Positions 7,226 to 15,046 of a stretch of DNA of 24,881 nt are shown piece after piece; the first letter of the stretch is position 1; each line of letters starts with the position of its first letter. The notes under the pieces are model-generated. The model did no database searches and was not told where the DNA came from. It saw only the letters and a list, made by a program, of their open reading frames with translations. This DNA comes from Lachnospira sp. UBA5912 (GTDB taxonomy: Bacteria; Bacillota; Clostridia; Lachnospirales; Lachnospiraceae). The position numbers and the translations under genes are program-made. Where the stretch lies: assembly GCA_002435585.1 (NCBI GenBank), contig DJDY01000111.1:1457-26337 (forward strand), in the 5' to 3' direction.

Positions 7226-8197
7226 ATGACAAAGTTAGATGAGATATTGTCCTATATCAAAGGTAAGAGTGTATATGTCCAGATGCATAATTTCCCAGAT
7301 CCGGATGCCATAGCAAGTGCATATGGTATGAAGAAACTGCTCGGTGCAGAGGGGATTGATGCAGAGATAGTGTATAAAGGAAGTATAGAAAAGACGGTAA
7401 CATCCAAGATGGTATCTCTTTTGAATATTGATATACTTGAGATTAACTGTGCAGAGGAACTTGATTCTGACAGAGAGGTAATCATAGTTGATGCACAGAA
7501 GGGTAATGCAAATATTGTAGATACACATTCGGATAAAACAATATGTATAGATCATCATCCTATATATAACGTTAACAAATATGTATTTTCAGATATCAGG
7601 CCAGAAGTCGGTGCATGTGCATCAATAATAGCTTCTTACTATATTGAAAATAACGTAGATATAGATATGCATATGGCAACAGCATTGTTATATGGAATAA
7701 AGGTGGACACAGCAGATATGAAAAGGGGAGTAACCCAGCTGGATCTTGATATGTTCTATAAGTTATATAACATTGCAGACCATAAAGTGCTTAACAAACT
7801 TGATACAAGTGTCAGACAGTATGATGACCTTAAGGCGTATGCATATGCAATCGCCAATCTTGATGTACACAAGGATGCATGTTTTGCAAGCACCGGGGAT
7901 AACTGCCAGGAAGCACTTATAGCATCTATATGTGATTTTATAATGTCGCTTGATGGTATTGACTTTGCAGTAGCTTATTCGGCCAAGGAAGAAGGAGTAA
8001 AACTATCAATCAGAAGCAGTGGTGTATATGATGCGGGAACTATATCCAACAATGCACTTAAGCAGATTGGTAATGGCGGTGGTCATGAACATATGGCTGG
8101 TGGATTTATTAATTATACCAGGATAGAAAATAAAGATGCCGCTTTTATAAGAAAAATTATAGAAGATAAGTTTTTATGTGAACTTAAAAAATACTGA
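7226..8197 (+). CDS. DHH/DHHA1 family phosphoesterase (NrnA-like)
   Basis: This is a 323-residue soluble protein. DHH-domain motifs are present: HNFPDPDA (His 21, Asp 25, Asp 27), VDAQ (Asp 89) and DHHP (109-112), which bind the catalytic metal pair. The C-terminal DHHA1 domain has the substrate-binding glycine motif GNGGGHEHMAGG near residues 286-297. This arrangement fits the NrnA/bifunctional oligoribonuclease-PAP phosphatase group, which degrades nanoRNAs, pAp or cyclic-dinucleotide products. Exact specificity cannot be read. The start ATG follows AGAGGA. It is transcribed alone, divergent from the ABC operon, and ends at a strong stem-loop. Confidence 0.9.
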   Translation: MTKLDEILSYIKGKSVYVQMHNFPDPDAIASAYGMKKLLGAEGIDAEIVYKGSIEKTVTSKMVSLLNIDILEINCAEELDSDREVIIVDAQKGNANIVDTHSDKTICIDHHPIYNVNKYVFSDIRPEVGACASIIASYYIENNVDIDMHMATALLYGIKVDTADMKRGVTQLDLDMFYKLYNIADHKVLNKLDTSVRQYDDLKAYAYAIANLDVHKDACFASTGDNCQEALIASICDFIMSLDGIDFAVAYSAKEEGVKLSIRSSGVYDAGTISNNALKQIGNGGGHEHMAGGFINYTRIENKDAAFIRKIIEDKFLCELKKY

Positions 8198-8201
8198 TAT
8201 A

Positions 8202-8245
8202 AAGAGCGTAATAAATGTAATGCTGTTATTACTTATTACGCTCTT
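8202..8245. terminator. Stem-loop between convergent DHH and sigG genes
   Basis: AAGAGCGTAATAA (8202-8214) and TTATTACGCTCTT (8233-8245) are perfect 13-bp complements around an 18-nt loop. The following bases (GTTAGGTTTAAA) form only a weak U-tract, so termination on the plus strand is likely but not textbook. It may also end sigG transcripts from the other side. Confidence 0.75.
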
Positions 8246-8323
8246 GTTAGGTTTAAATATAAATAATATGCAAACAGATGATGTTTATAAGGTTAATTTC
8301 ATTCTACAGGAAATGGTAAAGTG

Positions 8324-9106
8324 TTAATCCTGTGATATATATTTTTTCATATGTCTTAATGCGCATTTTTCAAGTCTGCTGACCTGGGCCTGGGATATTC
8401 CTATTTCAGAAGCAATTTCCATTTGTGTTTTATATTCATAGAATCGCATTTTAATAATCTGCTTTTCCCTGCTGTCAAGTTTCTGGTAAGCATCATCGAG
8501 TGCCAGATGCGTTACCCAGCTATCTTCTTTGCTTTTTGCATCTTTTATCTGGTCTATAACATAAAGCGTATCCTGCCCTTCGTTAAATACCGGTTCATAT
8601 AAAGAAACCGTTGGAGAAACGGCTTCAAGTGCAATAACTATATCTTCTTTGGCAACACCTATCTCATTAGCGATTTCTGATATAGTCGGTTCGTGCTGAT
8701 TTTTCTTTAAAAGCTGTTCTTTGGTATATATAGCTTTGTATGCCATATCTTTAAGACTGCGGCTTACCCTTATTGCACTGTTATCTCTAAGATATCTTTT
8801 AATCTCGCCAATTATCATGGGAACAGCATAGGTTGAGAATTGTACCCCCTGTTCTAAGTCAAAATTATCAATAGCTTTTATTAGACCAATGCATCCAATC
8901 TGAAACAAATCATCCATATTTTCATTACTGTTTGAAAATCTTCCCACAATGCTTAAGACGAGTCTTAGATTACCTTTTATGAATTCTTCACGTGCGTTGT
9001 TATCATCTGCTTTTATTCTGGTTAGAAGCTCCTTTTTTTCTTTAGCGTTAAGTAATGGTAATTCTTTAGTATTCACTCCGCATATAGTAACTCTTATACC
9101 TGCCAT
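8324..9106 (-). CDS. sigG: RNA polymerase sporulation sigma factor SigG
   Basis: This 260-residue sigma-70 family protein starts MAGIRVTICGVNTKELPLL, the N-terminal signature of sigma-G. Region 2 contains GNLRLVLSIVGRF, DDLFQIGCIGLIKAIDNFD and QFSTYAVPMIIGEIKRYLRD. Region 3 contains VSRSLKDMAYKA. Region 4 has SREKQIIKMRFYEYKTQMEIASEIGISQAQVSRLEK with its helix-turn-helix. Sigma-G directs late forespore transcription, so the organism has at least part of the endospore programme. The start at 9106 is fixed by AGGAGG 7 nt upstream; a longer in-frame ATG at 9136 is not needed. sigE/spoIIGA, usual upstream neighbours in Bacilli and many Clostridia, are not next to it. Confidence 0.95.
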   Translation of the reverse strand: MAGIRVTICGVNTKELPLLNAKEKKELLTRIKADDNNAREEFIKGNLRLVLSIVGRFSNSNENMDDLFQIGCIGLIKAIDNFDLEQGVQFSTYAVPMIIGEIKRYLRDNSAIRVSRSLKDMAYKAIYTKEQLLKKNQHEPTISEIANEIGVAKEDIVIALEAVSPTVSLYEPVFNEGQDTLYVIDQIKDAKSKEDSWVTHLALDDAYQKLDSREKQIIKMRFYEYKTQMEIASEIGISQAQVSRLEKCALRHMKKYISQD

Positions 9107-9128
9107 TAACATTCCTCCTAAAGACTCT

Positions 9129-9180
9129 GCGGACATTTCAGCCAGTTAAAATGTGTAAACAGAAATCATGATTTGTCCGC
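9129..9180. repeat. Inverted repeat in the sigG upstream region
   Basis: GCGGACA (9129-9135) and TGTCCGC (9174-9180) are exact complements flanking a 38-nt interval that includes the palindrome AATCATGATT (9164-9173). It is just upstream of the sigG ribosome site, so it could structure the sigG leader or be a control site. No good sigma-F/G promoter could be assigned. Confidence 0.4.
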
Positions 9181-9255
9181 TTATAGTAAAATCATTGCCA
9201 TCTGGATAAATTTTATACGAGGCTGTTTAAAAGGTTTGAAAAGAAATATAATTTT

Positions 9256-9284
9256 TTGACATAATTGTTGTACTAAGATATAAT
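9256..9284 (+). promoter_or_regulatory. Consensus sigma-A promoter for nrdR
   Basis: TTGACA (9256-9261), exactly 17 bases, TATAAT (9279-9284): both hexamers match the consensus perfectly. The implied start is near 9291, with a 70-nt leader and AAGGAGG before the nrdR ATG. I see no clear NrdR box overlapping it. Confidence 0.85.
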
Positions 9285-9361
9285 TACTCTAATTATATGT
9301 ATTACGATTAAAGTGACGGATATATGAGTGAAAAGCTGGCTGTTAAGGAGGTTGCGCTGCT

Positions 9362-9811
9362 ATGAAATGTCCTTATTGTGGAAAAGAAAATACCAGGGTT
9401 ATTGATTCAAGACCTACAGATGATAGTTCAATCAGAAGAAGAAGACAATGCGATGAGTGTGGTAAAAGATTCACAACGTATGAAAAGATTGAAACATTGC
9501 CACTTATTGTTGTAAAGAAAGACAACAACAGGGAATCATACGATAGAGAAAAGATTATTGCGGGTATCGTTAGATCGTGTCATAAAAGACCAGTGTCAAT
9601 GGCACGTATAAACGAAATGGTAGATGACATAGAAAGTCAGATATTTAACATGGGAGAAAAAGAAATACCGACAACTACCATAGGTTCCATAGTTATGGAT
9701 AAACTTAAAAATGTTGATGAAGTGGCATATGTCAGATTCGCATCTGTATATAGGGAGTTTAAGGATGTTAACACATTTATGGATGAAATAAAGAAAATCC
9801 TTAATAATTAA
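9362..9811 (+). CDS. nrdR: Transcriptional repressor NrdR
   Basis: At 149 residues this is the usual family length. The N-terminal zinc ribbon is [18 protein letters not shown]...[18 protein letters not shown] (Cys 3, 6, 30, 33), followed by an ATP-cone domain starting [20 protein letters not shown] and running to [15 protein letters not shown]. NrdR senses ATP/dATP and represses ribonucleotide reductase genes. The start follows AAGGAGG. The gene is transcribed from a consensus promoter and is divergent from sigG. No ribonucleotide reductase gene is present in the window. Confidence 0.97.
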   Translation: MKCPYCGKENTRVIDSRPTDDSSIRRRRQCDECGKRFTTYEKIETLPLIVVKKDNNRESYDREKIIAGIVRSCHKRPVSMARINEMVDDIESQIFNMGEKEIPTTTIGSIVMDKLKNVDEVAYVRFASVYREFKDVNTFMDEIKKILNN

Positions 9812-9855
9812 CAAGGCAGCTATGACATGAATTATATGAATAAAATAAACAGCTT

Positions 9856-9873
9856 TGTTATAATATTATAACA
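9856..9873. promoter_or_regulatory. 18-bp perfect palindrome upstream of yqeG
   Basis: TGTTATAATATTATAACA is its own reverse complement over 18 bp. It contains a TATAAT (9859-9864) that could be a -10 element, though no matching -35 was found. It lies about 90 nt before yqeG. PerR boxes (7-1-7) and Rex sites have related half-sites but different spacing. An operator is the best guess, with an unknown regulator. Confidence 0.5.
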
Positions 9874-9965
9874 TTTTTGAGTTATCATATGGTGCAGATT
9901 GGATAGTGTCAAATGACATATTAAAAACAAAAAGACACTTGGAAGAATGAGAGGAAAGAATATAT

Positions 9966-10487
9966 ATGTTTAAAAGATTTTATCCCGATATGTATATAGA
10001 CTCAGCATATAATATAGATTATAAAGGTCTGTATGAAAAAGGATACCGGGGAATTATATTTGATGTTGACAACACACTTGTTGAACATGGCGCACCGGTG
10101 ACATCAAGGGCTAAGAAGTTGTTTGAACAGCTAAAAAGCATAGGATATGATACATGTATCATATCAAACAACAAAGAGCACAGAGTTAAACCACTTGCTG
10201 ATGAAGTGAATTCCAAGTACGTAAGCAAAGCAGATAAACCTTCACCAAAGAATTATATAAAAGCTATGAAATATATGCATACAGATAAAGACAACACATT
10301 TTTTGTGGGAGACCAGCTGTTCACAGATGTATGGGGCGCTAACAGGGCAGGAATAATGTCTATACTTGTAAAACCGATAGACAAACATGAGGAAATACAG
10401 ATAATATTGAAAAGAAGGCTGGAGTGGATTGTACTTTTCTTTTATAAAAAAAGAAATAATAAATATATAAAGATTAACAGAAAATAA
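9966..10487 (+). CDS. yqeG: YqeG-family HAD IIIA-type phosphatase
   Basis: This is a 173-residue HAD superfamily protein. Motif I is FDVDNTL (Asp 33, Asp 35), motif II is IISNN, a conserved Lys occurs in KADKPSPKNY, and motif IV is VGDQLFTDVWGANRAG. This is the YqeG pattern, and the opening MFKRFYPDMYIDSAYNID is typical. Family members are phosphatases of unclear physiological substrate. In Bacillus subtilis yqeG lies close to the shikimate dehydrogenase gene with the GTPase gene yqeH between; here yqeH is absent and aroE follows after 50 nt. GAGAGGAAAG precedes the ATG. Confidence 0.93.
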   Translation: MFKRFYPDMYIDSAYNIDYKGLYEKGYRGIIFDVDNTLVEHGAPVTSRAKKLFEQLKSIGYDTCIISNNKEHRVKPLADEVNSKYVSKADKPSPKNYIKAMKYMHTDKDNTFFVGDQLFTDVWGANRAGIMSILVKPIDKHEEIQIILKRRLEWIVLFFYKKRNNKYIKINRK

Positions 10488-10489
10488 TT

Positions 10490-10509
10490 AATCTGACATA
10501 TGTCAGATT
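10490..10509. promoter_or_regulatory. 20-bp perfect palindrome between yqeG and aroE
   Basis: AATCTGACATATGTCAGATT is fully self-complementary over 20 bp. It starts 2 nt after the yqeG stop and ends 28 nt before the aroE ATG. CTGACA within it resembles a -35, and TATAAT follows 15 nt later (short spacing), so it may be an operator over an internal aro promoter. As RNA it would form an 8-bp hairpin with an ATAT loop but has no U-tract, so it is not a typical terminator. Confidence 0.55.
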
Positions 10510-10537
10510 GATATATAATATAAGCTAAGGAAGTAAA

Positions 10538-11410
10538 ATGATGGAGATTAAAGGAACAACAAGAGTATGTGGTCTTATAGGTAATCCTGTAGGACATTCG
10601 ATTTCGCCGGTCATTCATAATACTCTGGCAGATATAACTAAGACTAATATGGTATATACAACATTTAAAGTTGAGAAAGATAATGTGATAAAGGCAGTTG
10701 AAGGTGCTTATGCACTTGATATTCTTGGACTTAATGTAACAGTACCTCATAAACAGAGTGTAATGGATGCGATTGTTGATATAGAACCACTAGCAAAGGC
10801 TATAGGTGCGGTCAATACACTTGTAAGAGTGGATGGCGGATATAAAGGATATAATACAGATATACTTGGACTTGGCAGAGAACTCGATGATGAAAACATA
10901 CAGTTAAAGGATAGCCGCTGCATAATACTTGGTGCAGGAGGTGCGGCAAGAGCCATAGCCTTTTTATGTGCGCAAAAGGGTGCAGCCAGTGTATATATGT
11001 TAAACAGAACCATAGAAAAAGCACAGAATATAGCAGAAGCAGTTAATAGTTACTTTAAAAGAGAATGTGTTATACCGATGCATATAGATGATTATAAGAA
11101 GCTTGATGGCACAGGTTACATTGCAATACAGACAACGAGCGTGGGATTATACCCGGATGTGGATAAAACAGTTATATCAGATGAAGATTTCTATGAAAAA
11201 CTAGGAGTTGGAGTTGATATAATCTATAATCCATCAACAACCAGGTTTATGAAGCTGTGTATGAAGGCCGGAAAGCCAGCCTTTAACGGACTTAAGATGC
11301 TTTTATATCAGGGAGTGGCTGCATATGAGCTGTGGAATGATACTGTTATATCAGGTGAGGATGCAGATATAGTATATAAAAAAATGAAAGAGGAACTTGG
11401 AATTGAATAA
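10538..11410 (+). CDS. aroE: Shikimate dehydrogenase (NADP+)
   Basis: This 290-residue enzyme reduces 3-dehydroshikimate to shikimate. Substrate-binding motifs are GNPVGHSISPVIHN (Ser 21, Ser 23), NVTVPHK with catalytic Lys 72, and GYNTDILG with catalytic Asp 108. The Rossmann nucleotide-binding loop is LGAGGAARAI (131-140), followed by LNRT, the NADP-preferring pattern. NGLKMLLYQG near the C-terminus is also conserved. AAGGAAG precedes the start; a second ATG follows immediately and either may be used. The gene is first of the tight aroE-aroK-aroQ run. Confidence 0.97.
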   Translation: MMEIKGTTRVCGLIGNPVGHSISPVIHNTLADITKTNMVYTTFKVEKDNVIKAVEGAYALDILGLNVTVPHKQSVMDAIVDIEPLAKAIGAVNTLVRVDGGYKGYNTDILGLGRELDDENIQLKDSRCIILGAGGAARAIAFLCAQKGAASVYMLNRTIEKAQNIAEAVNSYFKRECVIPMHIDDYKKLDGTGYIAIQTTSVGLYPDVDKTVISDEDFYEKLGVGVDIIYNPSTTRFMKLCMKAGKPAFNGLKMLLYQGVAAYELWNDTVISGEDADIVYKKMKEELGIE

Positions 11411-11933
11411 TAACATTGTCCTTATAGGATTTATGGGAAGTGGTAAAACAACCTTTGGAAAATGGATATCAAGAAAGCATGAATACACATTCTGCGATAC
11501 AGATGAGTATATCGAAAACAAAGAGAACACAACTATTAACGATATATTTGCAACAAAGGGTGAAGAAGCCTTCAGGGATATGGAGACAGAAGCTGTTAAA
11601 GAATATGCCGCTTCATTAGAAAAAAGTGTTGTTTCAGTTGGCGGCGGACTGCCTTTAAGAAAAATAAACAGGGATATTTTAAGGGATATTGGAATGGTTG
11701 TATATCTTAAAGCCTCGGAAGATGAATTGTGTAAAAGACTAAACAAAGATAACACAAGACCACTTCTTAAAGGTGGCAATCTTAAAGAAAAGATACATAC
11801 CCTTATGCAGCAGAGAGAAGATATATATATTGATGCTGCTGATATTATTATTAATACAGAAAATAAATCATTTGAGCGTATGTACGATGAAATATTAAAA
11901 TATGTGGCAGAAAATGAGAATGCACAGAAATGA
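11403..11933 (+). CDS. aroK: Shikimate kinase (TTG start)
   Basis: This roughly 176-residue P-loop kinase phosphorylates shikimate at the 3-hydroxyl. Walker A is GFMGSGKTT (9-17), the shikimate/Mg-binding segment is CDTDEYIE, the substrate-binding glycine motif is GGGLPLR, and the LID segment is DNTRPLL. There is no ATG at the start. A TTG at 11403 lies 8 nt after GAGGA and overlaps the aroE end by 8 nt, so it is preferred over the TTG at 11397, which is only 2 nt from the same ribosome site. The overlap suggests translational coupling to aroE. Confidence 0.93.
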   Translation: MNNNIVLIGFMGSGKTTFGKWISRKHEYTFCDTDEYIENKENTTINDIFATKGEEAFRDMETEAVKEYAASLEKSVVSVGGGLPLRKINRDILRDIGMVVYLKASEDELCKRLNKDNTRPLLKGGNLKEKIHTLMQQREDIYIDAADIIINTENKSFERMYDEILKYVAENENAQK

Positions 11934-11942
11934 GGATTGAAT

Positions 11943-12395
11943 ATGAAATTATTAGTAATTAATGGACCTAATATTAATTTTCTTGGAATAAGGGAAAAAG
12001 GCATATATGGTACGGATAATTATGAGACACTTGTAAAGATGATACATGATAAGGCCGACGAACTTGGCGTTGAAGCAGAGGTGTTTCAGAGCAATCACGA
12101 GGGTGCCATTATAGACAAGATACAGGAAGCATATTATGCGGATGTTGATGGTATAATTATTAATCCAGGTGCATTTACGCATTATAGTTATGCAGTACGT
12201 GATGCACTTGCTTCTATATCAGCTATTCCTAAGATAGAAGTACATATTTCCAATGTTCACACAAGGGAAGAATTCAGACATACATCAGTTACCGTACCTG
12301 TATGCAACGGACAGGTAGTAGGATTAGGCTTAAAGGGATATCTGTATGCAATGGAAGCAATGGTTGATATGGTTAATGCAGGAAGGCAGGCATAG
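11943..12395 (+). CDS. aroQ: 3-dehydroquinate dehydratase, type II
   Basis: This 150-residue protein has the usual length for the dodecameric type II enzyme. Visible motifs are INGPNINFLGIREKGIYG (catalytic Arg and Tyr), QSNHEGAIID, IINPGAFTHYSYAVRDAL, and EVHISNVHTREEFRH (catalytic His). It dehydrates 3-dehydroquinate to 3-dehydroshikimate, the step before AroE. The ATG at 11943 follows TGAGGA and lies 9 nt after the aroK stop; a TTG 6 nt upstream is less likely. There is no convincing terminator after it. Confidence 0.96.
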   Translation: MKLLVINGPNINFLGIREKGIYGTDNYETLVKMIHDKADELGVEAEVFQSNHEGAIIDKIQEAYYADVDGIIINPGAFTHYSYAVRDALASISAIPKIEVHISNVHTREEFRHTSVTVPVCNGQVVGLGLKGYLYAMEAMVDMVNAGRQA

Positions 12396-12432
12396 TATTC
12401 TATAAGTTGGTTTTAAGTTAATGTCAATATGG

Positions 12433-12452
12433 ATTAATCATTGATGATTAAT
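12433..12452. repeat. Inverted repeat after aroQ
   Basis: ATTAATCAT (12433-12441), TG, then ATGATTAAT (12444-12452): a perfect 9-bp repeat with a 2-nt centre. There is no U-tract, so it is a weak terminator candidate. It ends about 10 nt before the -35 of the next promoter and may be an operator for the pyrophosphorylase gene. Confidence 0.45.
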
Positions 12453-12462
12453 ATGGATAATA

Positions 12463-12491
12463 TTGTTATCGTCATAAAAAGGATGTATAAT
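12463..12491 (+). promoter_or_regulatory. Predicted sigma-A promoter for the UDP-sugar pyrophosphorylase
   Basis: TTGTTA (12463-12468), 17 bases, TATAAT (12486-12491). Transcription would begin near 12498, 25 nt before the ATG, and could include galE. Confidence 0.7.
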
Positions 12492-12522
12492 ATACCAGCA
12501 AAATAACTATTAGGAGAAAAAT

Positions 12523-13752
12523 ATGAATAAGCAGGAAGCAATTAGTATTTTAAAAGAACACAATCAGGAACATGTTATTAAGAGACTTGAGGCATTGGGG
12601 GATGATGCAGCAAAGAAGCTTATAGCACAGATTTCCATGATTGACTGGAATGTTGTAGAAAGCATTAACAATAAGACAGAAAATAGTGGCGAAGAAAAGA
12701 AAGTTGAGCCATTGGAAGCTGTAGAGATTAATGATATAAAGAAAAATAAGGAAAAATATATGGCAAAGGGAGTTGAGGCTATAAAAAATGGCAAGGTGGC
12801 AGCAGTTCTTCTTGCCGGTGGACAGGGAACAAGATTAGGCCTTGATAAGCCAAAGGGAACCCTTAATGTTGGAATTAATAAGGATTTATTCCTTTTTGGA
12901 CAGCTTGTCAATAACCTTATGGATGTTGTTAACCAGACAGGTGCATGGGTACCGCTTTATATCATGACAAGTGATAAGAACAATAAAGACACAGTAGAGT
13001 TCTTTGAGGAACATAATTATTTCGGATATAACAAAGATTATGTAAAGTTCTTTGTACAGAGTATGGTTCCATCTGTTGATTATAATGGAAAGCTGTATAT
13101 GGAAAGCAGGGACAGTCTTGCTATGTCACCTAATGGTAATGGTGGATGGTTCTTATCTTTAATGGCAGCAGGTCTTGACAAAGATATGGAAGCTAAGGGT
13201 GTTGAACTGGTTAATGTTTTTGCAGTAGATAATATCTTACAAAGAATAGCTGATCCGGCATTTGTAGGTGCTACGATGCTTTCAGGTGCTGAATGCGGTG
13301 CAAAGGTAGTAAGAAAGTGCGAGCCATCAGAGAAGGTTGGCGTTATGTGTAAGGTTAACGGACATCCATCTATTATAGAATATTATGAGATGTCAGAAGA
13401 ACTTGCCAACATGAGAAGAGAAGATGGTGAGCTTACTTATGGTTTAGGTGTTATACTTAATTATCTTTTCAGCTTCAAAAAACTTGTAGAGATATCTAAC
13501 AGAAATCTTCCATTACATATTGTTGAGAAGAAGATTCCATATATAGATGAGAATGATAATTACATTAAACCGGAAACACCTAATGGATATAAGTTTGAAA
13601 CACTTGTTCTTGATATGGTAGAGATGATGGACAACTGTGTTCCTTACGAAGTAGAGAGAAGTTACGAGTTTGCACCTATAAAGAATAAGACAGGTAAGGA
13701 TTCGATTGAAAGCGCAAGAGAGCTTCTTAAGGTTAATGGAATTGAATTCTGA
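12523..13752 (+). CDS. UDPGP-family UTP:sugar-1-phosphate uridylyltransferase
   Basis: This 409-residue nucleotidyltransferase has the UDPGP/UAP signature LLAGGQGTRLGLDKPKGTLNVG (about 96-117), which binds UTP, and further conserved stretches SPNGNGGWFLSL and NVFAVDNILQRIADPAFVG. The fold is that of eukaryotic-type UDP-N-acetylhexosamine or UDP-glucose pyrophosphorylases, not bacterial GalU. It makes UDP-GlcNAc, UDP-GalNAc or UDP-glucose/galactose from the sugar-1-phosphate; the sequence does not settle which. AGGAG precedes the ATG. galE follows after 59 nt, supporting a UDP-sugar supply role. Confidence 0.9.
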   Translation: MNKQEAISILKEHNQEHVIKRLEALGDDAAKKLIAQISMIDWNVVESINNKTENSGEEKKVEPLEAVEINDIKKNKEKYMAKGVEAIKNGKVAAVLLAGGQGTRLGLDKPKGTLNVGINKDLFLFGQLVNNLMDVVNQTGAWVPLYIMTSDKNNKDTVEFFEEHNYFGYNKDYVKFFVQSMVPSVDYNGKLYMESRDSLAMSPNGNGGWFLSLMAAGLDKDMEAKGVELVNVFAVDNILQRIADPAFVGATMLSGAECGAKVVRKCEPSEKVGVMCKVNGHPSIIEYYEMSEELANMRREDGELTYGLGVILNYLFSFKKLVEISNRNLPLHIVEKKIPYIDENDNYIKPETPNGYKFETLVLDMVEMMDNCVPYEVERSYEFAPIKNKTGKDSIESARELLKVNGIEF

Positions 13753-13811
13753 TAAGATTAATTACACGAGGCCTTAAAGAAAAGAATATTAAAGTATATG
13801 TGGAGGATGAT

Positions 13812-14825
13812 ATGGTAGTTTTATTAGCAGGAGGAGCAGGTTATATAGGTTCGCATACAGCAGTTGAACTTATTAATGCTGGACATGATGTTGTTATTGT
13901 TGATGATTATAGTAACAGTTGTCCGGAATCAATAAAAAGAGTTGAAGAAATCACAGGGAAGAATATAGTTTCTTATGAAGCAGATGTTAAGGATAAGGAT
14001 GCATTACGTAAAATATTTGCAGAAAATAATATTGATTGTGTGATACATTTTGCAGGACTTAAGGCAGTTGGAGAGTCAACAAGACTTCCAGCTAAATATT
14101 ACCGCAACAATATCGATACAACTCTTTCACTTATTGAATGTATGAAAGAAGCAGGAGTTACTAAAATAGTATTTTCGTCTTCTGCAACAGTATATGGAGA
14201 CCAGAAGCCACCTTACGTGGAAACTATGCCTAAAGGAGAGTGTTCTAATCCATATGGATGGACTAAGTCAATGATGGAACAGATACTTACAGATTGTGCT
14301 AAGGCAGATCCAGAGCTTACAGTTGTTCTGTTAAGGTATTTCAATCCAATAGGTGCACATGCATCAGGTAAAATAGGGGAAGATCCACAGGGTATTCCTA
14401 ACAATCTTATGCCTTATGTTTCACAGGTTGCAGCTGGTGTAAGAGAGCAGCTTACTATATTTGGTGGGGATTATCCAACTCCGGATGGAACATGCAGAAG
14501 AGATTATATACATGTAGTAGACCTTGCGTGTGGACATGTTAAGGCTGTTGAGTATGCCGATTCACACAAGGGTGTTGAGATATTCAACCTGGGAACAGGA
14601 ACACCATACAGTGTACTTGAGATTGTCAATGCCTTTGAGAAATCTACAGGTGTTAAGCTTAATTACAAGATAGGTGACAGACGTCCTGGAGACCTTCCAG
14701 ATTCGTGGGCTGATGCAACCAAGGCTAAAGAAGTACTTGGCTGGGAAGCAACTAAGAATCTTGAGGATATGTGCAGGGATTCATGGAATTGGCAGAGCCA
14801 CAATCCACATGGATATAGAGCTTAA
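13812..14825 (+). CDS. galE: UDP-glucose 4-epimerase
   Basis: This 337-residue extended short-chain dehydrogenase has the NAD-binding motif GGAGYIGSH at the N-terminus, catalytic Ser in SSSATVYG, the YxxxK pair in NPYGWTKSMME, and GalE signatures RYFNPIGAH, GIPNNLMPYV and DYIHVVDLA. It interconverts UDP-glucose and UDP-galactose, and possibly the N-acetyl forms. The ATG at 13812 follows GGAGG by 5 nt. A GTG at 13800 is in frame, but its codon directly abuts that ribosome site. It is likely co-transcribed with the pyrophosphorylase gene and ends before a long hairpin. Confidence 0.96.
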   Translation: MVVLLAGGAGYIGSHTAVELINAGHDVVIVDDYSNSCPESIKRVEEITGKNIVSYEADVKDKDALRKIFAENNIDCVIHFAGLKAVGESTRLPAKYYRNNIDTTLSLIECMKEAGVTKIVFSSSATVYGDQKPPYVETMPKGECSNPYGWTKSMMEQILTDCAKADPELTVVLLRYFNPIGAHASGKIGEDPQGIPNNLMPYVSQVAAGVREQLTIFGGDYPTPDGTCRRDYIHVVDLACGHVKAVEYADSHKGVEIFNLGTGTPYSVLEIVNAFEKSTGVKLNYKIGDRRPGDLPDSWADATKAKEVLGWEATKNLEDMCRDSWNWQSHNPHGYRA

Positions 14826-14845
14826 CAGGAATAATATATTGTAAT

Positions 14846-14958
14846 AAGACTTGTTTAGAATATATAATATATATTTAAAGACGTGAAAGCGATTGGTATA
14901 AACACGATAGTCCGTCTTTGAAAAGCTGTATATTATATGTTTTATAACAAGTCTTTTT
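14846..14958 (+). terminator. 110-nt bulged hairpin with U-tract: terminator or structured RNA
   Basis: AAGACTTGTT (14846-14855) pairs with AACAAGTCTT (14946-14955). After a one-base bulge, 14856-14873 pairs with 14927-14944 (18 bp including G-U pairs). After an internal loop, AAAGACG (14877-14883) pairs with CGTCTTT (14913-14919), leaving a 29-nt apical loop. The helix ends in TTTTT (14954-14958). It will work as a terminator for galE, but its length and large loop are more than a terminator needs. A small RNA or an old palindromic element are alternatives. Confidence 0.65.
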
Positions 14959-15046
14959 GATATTGGAGCTTATGGGTAATAGTTATAAAGGACATATCTT
15001 ATAATTAATATGATGCAATGTAACAATGATATGCGGAGGTTTGACA

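Noticed and set aside
9856..9873. Assignment of the palindrome as a PerR or Rex operator
   Set aside because: Half-site spacing differs from both consensus sites, so only an unassigned palindrome is claimed.
11351..12004. Minus-strand 217-codon open frame
   Set aside because: It lies opposite aroK and parts of its neighbours, which carry firm catalytic motifs; it is a shadow of their codon pattern.
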